From Macrothele yani (taxonomy: Eukaryota > Arthropoda > Arachnida > Araneae > Macrothelidae), in contig CM077025.1 in NCBI GenBank assembly GCA_039090855.1, forward strand, positions 98,312,489-98,376,488: DNA of 64,000 nt. The letters run 5' to 3'. The notes under the pieces were generated by a model, which was given only the letters and a program-made list of their open reading frames with translations, made no database searches and had not been told where the DNA came from. The position numbers and the translations under genes are program-made. Shown here one piece after another: positions 50,908 through 61,865 of this stretch. Within the stretch, counting starts at the first letter, position 1; the number at the start of each line of letters is the position of its first letter.

Positions 50908-51555
50908 ATGAAGTCAGTGAAACGAAGTTATGAGTCAGGTTACGAAAAGCGGAAGAAGACAAAAGATTAAAGACAAATGTCTTCAAAAGCATAAGGATAG
51001 TTTATTAGTATTCCCACAAAAGCCTGTATAGAGGCATTCCGCTGATGAGCGAATTGAGCAAAAGCCTTCGGATTCATGTGCTTTAAAAGAAAATGTGCAA
51101 CTGGAGCCTACACAGGACCCACACCATTCAAGTTTAGACAAAAACGATTGTAAGGCTAGTTTAATAAATTCAAATCTTGACTCCAGCTACTTAGATTGAT
51201 GTGTGAAACCATCCCATTTGCAGGTGAATTATTTTAATTGTCAGTCCTCAGAGCCAGATCAAATAATCAACCAAGAGCATGAACCAACAAATCAGAAGGA
51301 AGAGCGTAGGCCTACCTGTAAAATAAATTCATACTAAACTACTGATATTGCTTATGGTCTTCTTACCCCACCTCTGATATGATAGATTACTTTATTAGAA
51401 ACAAACCAGAAAATAAAGGAGCACTAAAAAACCTGAGGAAATTATTTTCTGATTCTGGGAAAACGTATTTCAGGAACATAAATGAAAATCACTTTTATAT
51501 GTTGAAGGCAAATGGAACAAAAGACAAAAGGAGAAGTCTTCAGAAATTATTTTAA
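50908..51555 (+). pseudogene. probable hAT (ZMYM/TTF-like) transposase N-terminal remnant
   Basis: MKSVKRSYESGYEKRKKTKD resembles the basic start of TTF-zinc-finger hAT proteins (SG-EKRKK pattern), followed in shifted frames by KHKDSLLVFPQKP. Near the end come SDMIDYFIRNKPENKGALKN, LRKLFSDSGKTYFRNINENH and MLKANGTKDKRRSLQKL. Multiple stops and frameshifts interrupt it. No zinc-finger or catalytic core is visible, so the assignment rests on the N-terminal pattern and is tentative. Confidence 0.45.
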
Positions 51556-51650
51556 AATATGAATAGAAAATACGTTATTCTGGCAAATAAAAAAAAGAGA
51601 GAGAGCGAGAGGGAGGCACTTTTTATTTCTTTTCTTCTTTTAATTTTTTC

Positions 51651-51675
51651 TACACACACACACACACACACACAA
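51651..51675. repeat. AC microsatellite
   Basis: About twelve AC units. Confidence 0.9.
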
Positions 51676-51683
51676 TTATACAT

Positions 51684-52755
51684 CATCATCATCATTGTCA
51701 ACCATTATCAATCCACTGCTGGACGAAGGTCTCCCCAAGTTTCCTCCACAACGGTCTGTCTTGTGCCAGTCTCCTCCATGTCACTCCCACATACTTTCGA
51801 ATTTCATCCACCCATCTTCCATTTGGTCTTCTTCTGGGTCTTTTCCTGTCCCTTGGAATCCAATCTAAAATTTCGGCTGTCCATCGATGATCTGTCCTTC
51901 TGGCAGTATGTCCAGCCCATTGCCATTTCAAGGATTTAACTCTGATCATGATGTCTTCCACTCTTGTCATTTTTCGGATCCACGAGTTCCTCTTCTTATC
52001 TCTCCTGGTTACACCAAGCATGCACCTCTCCATGCTACTTTGAGTTGTCTGCAGCCTTTGTATGTCTCTTTTAGCTAAGGTCCACGTCTCTGCACCATAC
52101 GTAAGCACTGGAAGGATGCATTGATCAAACACTTTTCTTTTAAGACATAATGGCATATTGCTGTTGAAAATTATGCTGTTCCTTCCAAAAGGTCTCCAGG
52201 CGAGTTTTGTACGTAGATTAATTTCTTCATCAATGTGACCCTCACTTGATATCTGCTGTCCAAGATAAACTTACGTGTCTGTTATCTCCAGCTTTTCTCC
52301 ATCAATCGATAAATCTTCATTTCTTGTAAAAGCATTGAACATCACTTTTGTCTTCTGAAAGTTCATTTTTAATCCCACTTCTTTACTCTTGTCAGCTAGT
52401 TCCTGAATCATACTCTGCAGCTCTGATGGGGTAGTTGCAAAAATGACTACGTCATCAGCAAAACGAAGGTGGGTTATATAATCTCCATTAATCTTTATCC
52501 CTTTGTTTTCCCAGTTCAGTGATTGAAAGACATTTTCCAATGTGGCATTAAAGAGCTTCGGAGATATGGTGTCACCTTGTCTCACTCCTTTTCCAATTTT
52601 TATGTGTGTTGTATTTTCAAACAGCCGAATCTTTGCACTTGCATTTTCATAGATGTTATTAATAATATTAATGTATGCATCTTCAATACCGCAGGATTTC
52701 AGAGCCATTGTAACTGCTGATGGTTCCACCGAATCAAAGGCTTTTTCATAACAAT
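51684..52755 (-). pseudogene. RTE-like retrotransposon, 3' part, copy 4 (best preserved)
   Basis: One minus-strand frame runs from YEKAFDSVEPSAVTMALKSC (reverse transcriptase core, about 52750) to VQQWIDNG at 51698. It is broken only by a TAA at 52271-52273, where copy 3 has TAC (TDTYVYLG). Motifs in order are GVRQGDTISPKLFNATLEN, HLRFADDVVIFATTPSELQS (FADD catalytic motif), GLKMNFQKTKVMF, AETWTLAKRDIQRLQTTQ and a basic DRKRPRRRPNGRWVDEIRK tail. The 3' end is a CAT/ATG simple repeat at 51684-51697. The endonuclease and the start of the reverse transcriptase are absent, a 5' truncation typical of target-primed insertion. Confidence 0.92.
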
Positions 52756-52760
52756 TATAC

Positions 52761-52762
<2 letters not shown>

Positions 52763-52794
<32 letters not shown>
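52763..52794. repeat. TA microsatellite at the RTE/Tc1 junction
   Basis: A run of about fifteen TA units separates the truncated RTE from the transposon. Confidence 0.9.
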
Positions 52795-52797
<3 letters not shown>

Positions 52798-53781
52798 TCA
52801 GATTTGCAAAAAGGGGTGATTATCGGCTTTCGGGCCAAGGTTGGTAGTATTTCTGAAACAGCGCAGTTTGTGAACCGTTCGCGTACTGTTGTGGTTAAAG
52901 TGTATATTGATTGGAGAAATGGCACCATTACGAATAAGCGATGTGGAAACTGCGGAGCACCACGTGCCACTGATGTGAGAGGTGAACGTTCGCTTCGAAG
53001 TTGCGTGAGTGCCAATCAACACGCTGCAGTGGAGCAACTCACTGGCCGAATGAACCAGGGGGCTACCGGAAGTATGTCTAAAACGACAGTTCAGCGAACC
53101 CTGCTCCGTATGGGGCTCCGATGCAGACGGATAGTCACTACTCCTACTACTCCTACGCTAACGAAGGTGTATCGGCAAAAAAGGCTTACATTTGCACTGC
53201 AGTATCGGAATTAGACCTCCGCTGCTTGACAAGAGATTGTCTTCTCCGATGAGTCGCGTTTTCTGCTTCATTCAGCGGATGGACGTTGGTGTATAAGGCG
53301 AAAAACATCGGAGAACAAACACTCTTCAACCATTGCTGGAAAAACACAAACTGGTGGGGACAGCGTTATGGTCTGGGATATGTTTTCGTGGCATTCTCTG
53401 GGTCCACTGATACATGTGGAAGGCACTATGGGCCGGATTCGTTATGAATCCATCCTTGCAGACCTCTTCCAGCACGACAATGCGAAGTGTCACACAGCTA
53501 GAAATGTCCGAGAGTGGTTGAAAGAGCACGATGAAGACTTCAAAGTACTTCCCTGCCACTCTAACTTCCCAGACTTAAACCCAATTGAACATCTGTGAGA
53601 CCACCTCGATCCTGTTGTTCGCTCTATGGATCCTCCACCACGAATCCTCCAGCAGCTGTCAGATGCACTGCAGCCAGCATGGCTCCACATACATGTGAAC
53701 ACCTTCCAGCACCTTATTGAGTCACTCCCAGCCCGTCTAGCTGCTGCCCGCGCTGCACACGGCGGTTACTCTGGATATTAA
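52793..53781 (+). pseudogene. Tc1/mariner-superfamily transposase G, pseudogene (DD36E spacing)
   Basis: From ATGTCTCAGATT at 52793: KKGVIIGFRAKVGSISETAQ and FVNRSRTVVVKVYIDW form the first helix-turn-helix. KTTVQRTLLRMGLRCRRIV follows, then stops. It then reads VFSDESRFLLHSADGRWCIR (first aspartate), VMVWDMFSWHSLGPL, FQHDNAKCHTAR (second) and [10 protein letters not shown] (glutamate), and ends GGYSGY and TAA at 53781. Thirty-six residues separate the last two acids. The stretch before FQHDNA is shorter than in relatives, suggesting a ~20-codon deletion. The left terminal repeat is lost in the TA microsatellite. ACTGGTGGTCACATTTATGT after the stop is the likely right end. Confidence 0.85.
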
Positions 53782-53823
53782 CTGGTGGTCACATTTATGT
53801 GACTCGATCGTATTTTTATATAC

Positions 53824-55253
53824 AGGGTGTCCCAAAAATACACGGAAAAACTACAGGAATGAATTCCTTATAGGTAGATAAGAAAAAAGTTTATTTCAAC
53901 GCAGGTCCGGAAATGCTTGGTTTTTGAGTTATGAAAGTCTGTCTATGGCACTTAAGTGTTCACATTACCTGACTCAGGTCTGTCTTGGTCTCCCAGTTAT
54001 TCACCGGAATGTTTTATCTCCCACTGGTGAATTCCTTCATCACAAGGTACTGACAGAATCTGGTGATTTTCCTTTCCGACAATGTCTCAAATCAGGAGCA
54101 AGGGGGATATGCACTTAATGTACGTTTTAGCGGATGGCAATGCTCAGGAGGCTAGTCGTTTGTCCCACGAGAGGTTCCCGGGACAAAAATGTCCAGACAG
54201 GGAAACGTTTGAAAGTATCCATCGCCGCCTTTGTGAACATGAGACCTTTAGATCTCGTGTTGCCGACAGAGGACGACCAAGGTCTACGACTTCTGAAGTA
54301 GAGGCTGAGATGTTGGATGTTGTGCATGCGACTCGTGGAATCTGCAAAGGCAGATTAGCAATGCAACTGCCTGTTCATCGTTCGACTATTTGGAGAGTGT
54401 TGCGAGAACAACACATGTATCCGTACCATCTGCGACAGGTACAGGCCTTGTCACCAGCAGATTACCCTAAGCGAGTAATGTTCTGCCAGTGGTTTTTGCT
54501 GCAGTGTGGTACAACTCTTAACGTTCCTGCTTTAGTGATATTCACCGATGATGCACAGTTCACACGTGCCGGACAGAATCCTAAACTTTCACAATCAGCA
54601 TGTATGGGCTGAGGAAAAGCCACATGCAATTCTTCCATCACGGCACCAATAGTGGTTCGGCCTAAACATCTGGAAGGGTGTTTTTTGTGATAAATTATTT
54701 GGGCCCTATGTACTTCCCAACAAACTCACGAGGCGGGCATACCGCACCTTTCTCGAAAACAACATACCTGATTTCTTAGACGACACGCCACCGATCATTC
54801 GTCAACAAGCACACTTCATGCAGGATGGCGCTCCCGCACATTTCAGCAACCTAGCTCGCAATTACTTGAATTGAAAGTCTCCTAGTCAGTGGATAGATAG
54901 AGGTGGACCAACTTCCTGGTCTCCAAGCTCACCAGATTTAAACCCTCTAGATTTCTTCATGTGGGGCCATTTAAAATCATTGGTGTATTCGACTCCAGTA
55001 ACAGATGTGGAAACTCTCCGCAATCGAATTGTGGCGGGTTGTGAAACAATACGACACATGCCAGCAATTTACCAGTGTGTTCTCGAGTCCGTGAGACATC
55101 GATGTGAGGCCTGTATTGAGGCAGGAGGTGGACATTTTGAACAATTACTATAAGATAATGTGAACAGTTAAGTGTCATAGACAGACTTTCATAACTCAGA
55201 AACCAAGCATTTCCGGACCTATGTTGATATAAACATTTTTTCTTATCTATATA
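53824..55253 (+). mobile_element. DD41D-type transposon, element 2, with ~90-bp terminal repeats
   Basis: Subterminal inverted repeats of about 90 bp (53877-53968 and 55155-55250) share GGTCCGGAAATGCTTGGTTT and GAGTTATGAAAGTCTGTCTA in inverted form. The left side extends to ACAGGGTGTCCCAAAAATAC. The right side is cut by the start of another ACAGGGTG element. The internal gene reads on the plus strand. Confidence 0.82.
54082..55153 (+). pseudogene. DD41D-type transposase pseudogene, element 2
   Basis: It reads MYVLADGNAQEASRLSHERF, PDRETFESIHRRLCEHETFR and HRSTIWRVLREQHMYPYHLR (helix-turn-helix), then LVIFTDDAQFTRAG (first aspartate). A frameshift and stops follow near 54600-54660. It continues with FMQDGAPAHF (second aspartate, codon 54824) and NPLDFFMWGHLKSLVY (third, codon 54950). 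Forty-one residues lie between them, as in element 1. A TGA replaces tryptophan in NYLNWKSP. It ends GGHFEQLL and TAA at 55153. Confidence 0.85.
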
Positions 55254-55685
55254 CAGGGTGATTGTAAACTCCTTCAACAAAACAAGAGGAGTGATAGTAC
55301 ACATCAAGACGAACACTATTTTCAATGGAACCTAGGGCCGAATTCCACTCCTATAATGACAGAAAAGAATAAAGTTACATATCCACGTTGAACGTTCAAC
55401 AGTGAAAATAAAGAGACATACCTAATTTATGAGTTGCACAATTTCAATCGCATCAGAGAAAGACTCAAAGAAGCTGCTCAAACTGGCGTCCAAGGGCGTT
55501 GTTGCACAGCCCACACCGGCGAATGAAGGATTGTCGCACCCTCTCGTAGACTCCCGGTGTGATGTTGATCTTGTCCGCAGCAACAGCGATTCGCGCGACG
55601 AGATCTACCAGGGAGTCCACAGGTATCTGTACACCAATGTTTTCATCTTCCCCCAGAAGAAGAAGTCCAGTGTACTTGTGAGGAA
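55254..55685 (-). pseudogene. third DD41D-type transposon, 3' fragment
   Basis: The end TACAGGGTGATTGTAAACTC marks a terminus at about 55253-55272. On the minus strand the coding remains are TLDFFFWGKMKTLVYR (third aspartate motif), then in another frame VDSLVDLVARIAVAADKINI, PGVYERVRQSFIRRCGLCNN and GRQFEQLL before the stop near 55468. The left part of the gene is missing beyond about 55685. Confidence 0.75.
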
Positions 55686-56627
55686 CTCATTCCTGCAGTT
55701 TTGCCATGTATTTTTGATATATATTGTAAAGATGCATATGCTTAGTTGCCACGAACCTTTAATTGCAAACAAAATATCGTATTTCAAATAATGTTTAATT
55801 ATTTCTCCGTATTTTGGGGAGATTTCATTTTTCTAAGACATGTGCTCATTACGCTGTCGAACTACTGGAGAACCCTGTAATTCAATTTGTTTACATGTGC
55901 AAATAAGGAGGGGGTGGGGCACAACTGTAAATTAGATCCTCCACTTCGAGTTCGCCCTGCTCATTAAAGCCTTCTGAGTCCAAATAAGCGATATTTTTTA
56001 TTTGCTGCTATTTCTCTGGAATAAAAATAAAAACTTTCCGAAATATTTTTCATTCAGGAAAAAGAAGGGCTACAAAAAACTTCTCGGATTGATTTGTTTA
56101 GACAAAGAAAACCTTAGAACCGTCTAAAACATTATAAGGTAACAGAGAAATTGTGTTCTTCATACAAAATATATCCTCTCCTTTTCTTTGTTACCGTAAC
56201 TTATAATTTTTATAACTTAGAGTTTGGTGTTTGGTGTTATAAGGAAGATGTAATACTGAAAAAAAAAACTGAACACTCTTCTGAATTGTTCTATGTCAGA
56301 GATCGAAAAATTGGCTTTTCCGACACCCGAGAGTATTGGTTTTTATGTTCGGACTGGAGCAAAATATTTTTTTATTAGCCCAGGACTACAGTTGAAGTTC
56401 GTTTTACAAAGCTGTGAGCTTAAGCCGGTGTATTTTCTTAGATATTTTACATGTTGTTTTTTTGTGAGATATGCATGCAGTTGTTGAACATTACACCTTT
56501 TGATATCTAACATTTTTATTTCAGGAACCGCATCTGCTGTGGTGTGGAGTACAAATGTTAAGAATGAAGAAGATTGAAAAGAAAATGAAATATTGATCAA
56601 TGTTGCTTGCTTTCTTCCGCTTGGAGA
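55686..56627. other. unassigned AT-rich region
   Basis: No supportable gene or element ends. Confidence 0.5.
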
Positions 56628-56639
56628 ACTGGCGGAGTG

Positions 56640-56893
56640 GTTGGTTGGTTGGTTGGTTGTTTGATTTTTATGGCGCAAGGGCCATGGTTGGCCAAAGAGC
56701 GCCAGAAACAAGACAAACAAATGGTATTAAAAATGTGGTAAAAAGCTTAAAACCTGACTGATCATGTAAAACTGAAAAATGAGTACGATGGAAGGGCTAA
56801 AAAAGATAATGGAACAAACAGTATTAAAAACATGATACAATGATTAAAATCTAGCTGATTCAGTAAAACTGAGAAATGAGGATGATGATAAGG
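56640..56893 (-). other. 3' untranslated region and simple-repeat tail of the I-type element
   Basis: It follows the ORF2 stop. It contains two diverged copies of a ~100-bp segment (CTGACTGATCATGTAAAACTG at 56754-56774 and CTAGCTGATTCAGTAAAACTG at 56851-56871) and ends in CAACCAACCAACCAACCA on the element strand. Confidence 0.75.
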
Positions 56894-59800
56894 CTAAAAT
56901 CTAGATACGTTTAAAATAGTCAATTTCTTTAAAAATGAAAACACGGCAACAGAGTCACAGTGGTCATTGAGGAGCCGCTGCAGTGTAGCGGCGTCCTCGG
57001 TCAACAAATGAGAATGAAAGAAATGAAAACGTACATCACGAAAACGAACACAGGTACACAGAAGATGAGTTACGGTGAGTCGGCAATTGCACGTTTCACA
57101 CATCGGCGCAGTGTCGCCACACAGCAAAAAGCGGTGAGTGAAACGACAATGCCCAATGCGGAGACGCGCAAGCACCACTTCCTCCCTACGGTTCCGACGA
57201 TATGAGGATTTCCAGACTTCAAGATTAGGTTTAATACGATGCAGTTTATTTTCCACCTGTTGGTCCCACAGACCTTGCCACGTTCGCTTAATATGGTCGC
57301 GTACCAGAAAGCGGAAATCCCGGTGAAACAGTGGCAAGGGTGTGACGACCAAAGAGGAAGCAGATCTAGCAGCCGCATCAGCACACTCGTTACCCGAGAT
57401 TCCAACATGCTCGGGAATCCAACAAAATTGTATCTGGACACCGGCCTCGAGCAACGAACAAAGAAGCCTTCGTACGGTAAAAAGAAAAGGGTGGTCACAG
57501 CAGTCCAACGATGACAAAGCCTGTACAACACTCAAAGAATCAGTGTACACCGCAGCCCGGTGATGAGAACTCGACTGAACATGTAGAAGGGCGAGATACA
57601 CAGCATGCATCTCCACCGAAAACACAGTGGCATCAGCTGGGATCCGCGCTACTGAAACGTCATCAACACAGACAGCCGCGGATCCAACAACTCCATGCAT
57701 CTTTGAGCCATCAGTAAAAATAGGAGTGTAGTCAGAATTGAGGTCACGGTGCTCAGCGAAGAGCTGCTGGTACACTGACGCAGGGGTTGAGGATTTATTG
57801 AAAGATGTAAAGGTGGTATCAACCATGACACCAAGTGGGTGCCATGGAGGATCCCCAAAGCCCCTGGTCTCTCCAACAAGTGACAAGTCGAGCCTTACAT
57901 CACGGGCTACGGCCGCCATACGAAGACCGAAGGTTGAAATGCAAGAAGGCCGGTTCTCGAATAAACGAGCATGCTGGGGATGAAAAACTGCATTGTATAA
58001 AGGATGGTCTGGAAGAGATCTAAGTTTCAAGTAGAATTGAATAGACAGCTGCAGACGGCGGAATTCAAGCGATGGTTCGTTCCCGTCAGCGTAAAAGCTG
58101 GGAATTGGAGATGCTCGAAATGCTCCCGAACAAAGACGCAGTGCTTGATGGTGAATAGTGTCCAAAGGCCGGAGAACGGAACGACGAGCAGAGCCATACA
58201 CGATACAACCATAATCCAGTTTCGACCGTATTAAGGAATGGTTAATGCGGATTAAAGACATCCTGTCTGCGCCCCACGAGACTCTCGAAAGGATCTTAAG
58301 AATGGATAGAGCCCGCAGACAGGAAATCTTGAGCCGCCGAACGTGCGCACGGAATGTAAGCTCACGGTCGACGGTCAGTCCAAGGAACTTGGTCTCCGGC
58401 AAAACTGGTATGGCTGCACGGTCTAAAAACAGCTCTGGGTCAGGATGGAGGCCGCGTCTCCGGCAGAAATGGACACACGCTGTCTTGTCGGGAGAAAGAA
58501 CGAAACCATTGCTATATTCGCCGCTTTAAAGATCTGATTAATTGCAGACTGCAACTGCCTTTCAATAAAATGCATGCTTGATGACGAGCAGAAAATGTGC
58601 AAGTCATCAACATAGACAGTAGCAGAAACCGCAGGAGGAAGATTTATGAAAAGGCAATTAATGCGGAGGATGAACAATGTGACAGATAAAATGCAACCTT
58701 GAGGAACACCTTGTTCTTGATGAAACGGTGCCGAGAGCGTCGTACCCAGGCGCACCTAGAACACCCGATTGCGAAGAAAATTAACGATGAAAGTCGGAAG
58801 ATTTCCTCGCAATCCGCATGCGTGGAGGTCACGGATAATACCGTGCCGCCACACTCGATCATAGGCTTTTTCAATATCGAAATAAACAGAAATCAGGTGC
58901 TGCCTACGCACGAACGCCTCGCGCACAGATGTCTCAAGGTGCAGGAGATGTTCGTGAGGTGAACGATGACGGCGAAAGCCGCTTTGTGATGGTGAAAGTA
59001 CTTGATGATATCCTAAAAAATGAATTAACCGGGAATTAACCATGCGTTCAAGAACTTTACACAGACAGCTAGTGAGAGCAATTGGACGATAACTAGAGGG
59101 AGACTTGGGATCCTTGCCAGGTTTGGGAAAAGGCAGAACAATAGCTTTTCGCCAAGATTCCGGGAAACTGTGCTCCGACCAAATACGATTATACAAAATT
59201 AAGAGATTCTCGAGAGACGACTGCGATAGATGACGGAGCATGTCATAGTGGATTCCATCGGGACCGACAGATGTAGCGCCGGACCGATGCAGAGCCACCG
59301 TGAGTACAACCATGCTGAAGGGGAGTTATATCCAGTGTCGAGAAAAGGCGCAAAGGAGATTCTCTGGCGTTCCGCAGTGGATTTTATTCTTTGAAACGAA
59401 GTAGGATACGCCAGGTCACTCGACACGGAGGCAAACGCCTCCCCCAAACAATCAGCAATCTCCCCGACTTCAGCATATGTGCAGCCGTTACTCTCGAGAA
59501 TGGAGATCTGGTGAGAGCTGTAGTTACCCCGGATCTTACGAATCTTGTCCCACACACTTTTCGAACTGGCACGTGAAGTGAGAGATGAAACATACTGGAT
59601 CCAAGACTCCCTCTTGCTACGTCGACGCACCAACCGAGCATAAGATTTTGCTCGTTTGAATGTAACGAGATTAGCATCGGTCGGATAACGCCGAAACGTA
59701 GACCAGGCCTTATGTTGAGCTCTCCTAGCCGCTGCGCATTCAGGGGTCCACCAAGGCTTCGGACTTCTGGAGAGTTTCGTAGATGTTTTTAGTATAGAAA

Positions 59801-60614
59801 GATCAGCTGCCTGAAGAATACAATTTGTGACTTCAAGAACAGCTGCGTCGATTGACTCTTGGGTCACCATTGCAGAAGATATTACTGTGGACGATGTGAA
59901 GACCTCCCATCTCGCACGCTCCATCCTCCACCGAGGAGGGCGGGAAACAGAAGATGGCATGTTCGTATGATGCGAGATGACAACTGGAAAGTGGTCGCTC
60001 CCGTGGAGGTCGTTACACACCGTCCACGACCAGTCAGCAATAATTAATGGTGATCCCAAGGTCAAATCGATCGCACTGAAGGATCTTGTCGGTTCATGGA
60101 AGTACGTGTCAGCACCGGTGTTAAAAAGGCACAAAGAGGCCGAGGACAGAAGAGACTCTATGCGACGATCCTTCGTGCTGATGCTGACACTACCCCACAA
60201 ATTATGATGGGCATTGAAGTCACCCAGTAAAAGTAAGGGTGAGGGCAGCTGATCAACCAATCTCTCCAGTACAAAGACGCGTACGTTCTCGTCCGGCGGC
60301 AGATAGACACTGCAGACAGTAAGAGGCACAGGGACAGATATTCGCACCGCCACGGCCTGCAAAGTTGTGGATATCGCCACGGAAGACACTGGAACACTGT
60401 GAGGGACAAGAATAGCGACTCCCCCACAGGCGATGTCTCCCAGTGCATTATCTGTCCGATACGCACTGTAGCCTCGAACTGAAAGCTGGTCTGATGGTTT
60501 AAGTTTTGTTTCCTGTAAACAAAAGCACACCGGAGAGTAGAACGAAAGCAGATGTTTAACTTCATCAAAACTCGTCCGAAAACCTCGACAGTTCCAGTGA
60601 ATGATTGAAGCCAT
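56894..60614 (-). pseudogene. ORF2 polyprotein: endonuclease, reverse transcriptase, RNase H (broken)
   Basis: It starts MASIIHWNCRGFRTSFDEVK at 60614, 24 bases after the ORF1 stop. AP endonuclease motifs: CLQETK, LLLLGDFNAHHNLWG, AIDLTLGSP and GSDHFPV. The frame shifts near 59320. The reverse transcriptase then reads VGPDGIHYDMLRHLSQ, IVLPFPKPGKDP, YRPIALTSCLCKVLERM, SVYFDIEKAYDRVW and QGVPQGCILSVTLF. The catalytic box is VYVDDLHIF, YVDD instead of the usual (Y/F)ADD. A TAG at 58756-58758 splits it and another frameshift lies near 58505. From 58402 a 502-residue frame has RNase H with FTDGSKMHG, FSVEMHAV, VYTDSLSVVQAL and HVGISGNECADAAA. A CHHC-like C-x2-C block (CETCNCRLTVTHLLCTC) lies near the end. 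The RNase H places it in the I/LOA group. Confidence 0.92.
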
Positions 60615-60637
60615 GGTTATAAATGAAATGAAAATGT

Positions 60638-61865
60638 TCAAACGAAGTCAGGCTCCATCGCCTCTGATGGGGGTTCCCCCAGATCTGGAGGCTTGTGACC
60701 AGGGGCCAAGATGGTAACATGCTTTGTCCCAAGTGTCTTAACAGGAGGCGCACGACGTTGAGTCGTGTGCTCAGATTTTGGAGGAGAAGAAATGCTTTTC
60801 TTATCCTGGGCTTTGGTTTTCTTGCTAGAAGAAGTGGCCTGAGTTCCCTTGTTGGTGGTGGGATGAGTCTGCTTCGGCGAAGTGGTGGGTGGCGCTTTCA
60901 GACCCCTAGCTCGAGACTGGAGTGCCTCCAGTCCGGCTGCGATGATTTCGTTTACATTGTATGGACATTTAAAGGGGATCTGAATGTCGGTCTGAATGGC
61001 AACCGAAGATTTGGCAACCACCACTGATGCATATGAGCGCCGATCAGAAGAAGCAGGAACTACTCTCCTTCTGGCCTCAGGATAGGAAATATTCTCCACC
61101 GTCTTTAGCCTTTGAATTTCTTTTTCTTCCTTCCACTTGGGACAATCTTTGGCTGATGCTGCGTGTGAACCCTTGCAGTTCACACAAAACTCGGCCTCGG
61201 CCACACATTCTTGCAAAAGATGTTCTGTGGCACCACAGCGTGCACACCGGGGATTGCTCCTGCACGACTGCTGAGAATGGCCATAAGACTGGCACCTAAA
61301 ACATCTCAAAGGGTTAGGGATGTACGGGCGTACCTCGAGGTGGAGATACCCTGCCTTGATGGATGTAGGCAGGGAAGGGCAGTTGAAAGTCAAGATAATA
61401 TTCCAGGATGGGACAAACTGCCCATTCCTCCTGAAAGAAATGCGTCGCACACCCATAACATGTTGGCTTCTTCGAGAAATTCATCCTCAGTGCAATCAAT
61501 AAGATCCCGAGAGGAGACAACACCTCGAGATGAATTTAGGTACCCATGAGGTGTTATTTTAACCGGAGTCTCAAGCAGCGTGGTAGTGTTTATAAGTGTG
61601 GTACTGTAGGCCACAGTGGACATCTCTACAAGAAGATCTCCAGATTGGAGCTTCTTTACGCTCTTAGGAGAGCTTGCGATGGATTGAAGAGCTTTATTAA
61701 TCCAAAATGGACTTTTGGCACTCAAAGGTTTTGAAGGGTCCAATGAGTGCACAAAAAGAAACGAGCATTAGAAGAATCAGGAACATGTTTTTTTGCGGAA
61801 GGGGATGAGCCTTCCTCCATACCTCTTTTGGTTGTTGGTTCGTGGGAAACAGAATTGAGAGCCAT
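60638..61865 (-). pseudogene. ORF1 gag-like nucleic-acid chaperone with zinc knuckles (frameshifted)
   Basis: It probably starts MALNSVSHEPTTKRGMEEGS at 61865. The frame changes near 61750 to HSLDPSKPLSAKSPFWINKA and again near 61450 to MGVRRISFRRNGQFVPSWNI. Three CCHC-type knuckles follow: CFRCQSYGHSQQSC, CARCGATEHLLQEC and CVNCKGSHAASAKDC. The tail is basic, T/S-rich and ends at TGA 60638. Such proteins coat element RNA. Two frameshifts make it non-functional. Confidence 0.88.

Noticed and set aside
56959..58529. Several plus-strand frames opposite ORF2
   Set aside because: They are antisense shadows of the retrotransposon coding region, with no motif of their own.
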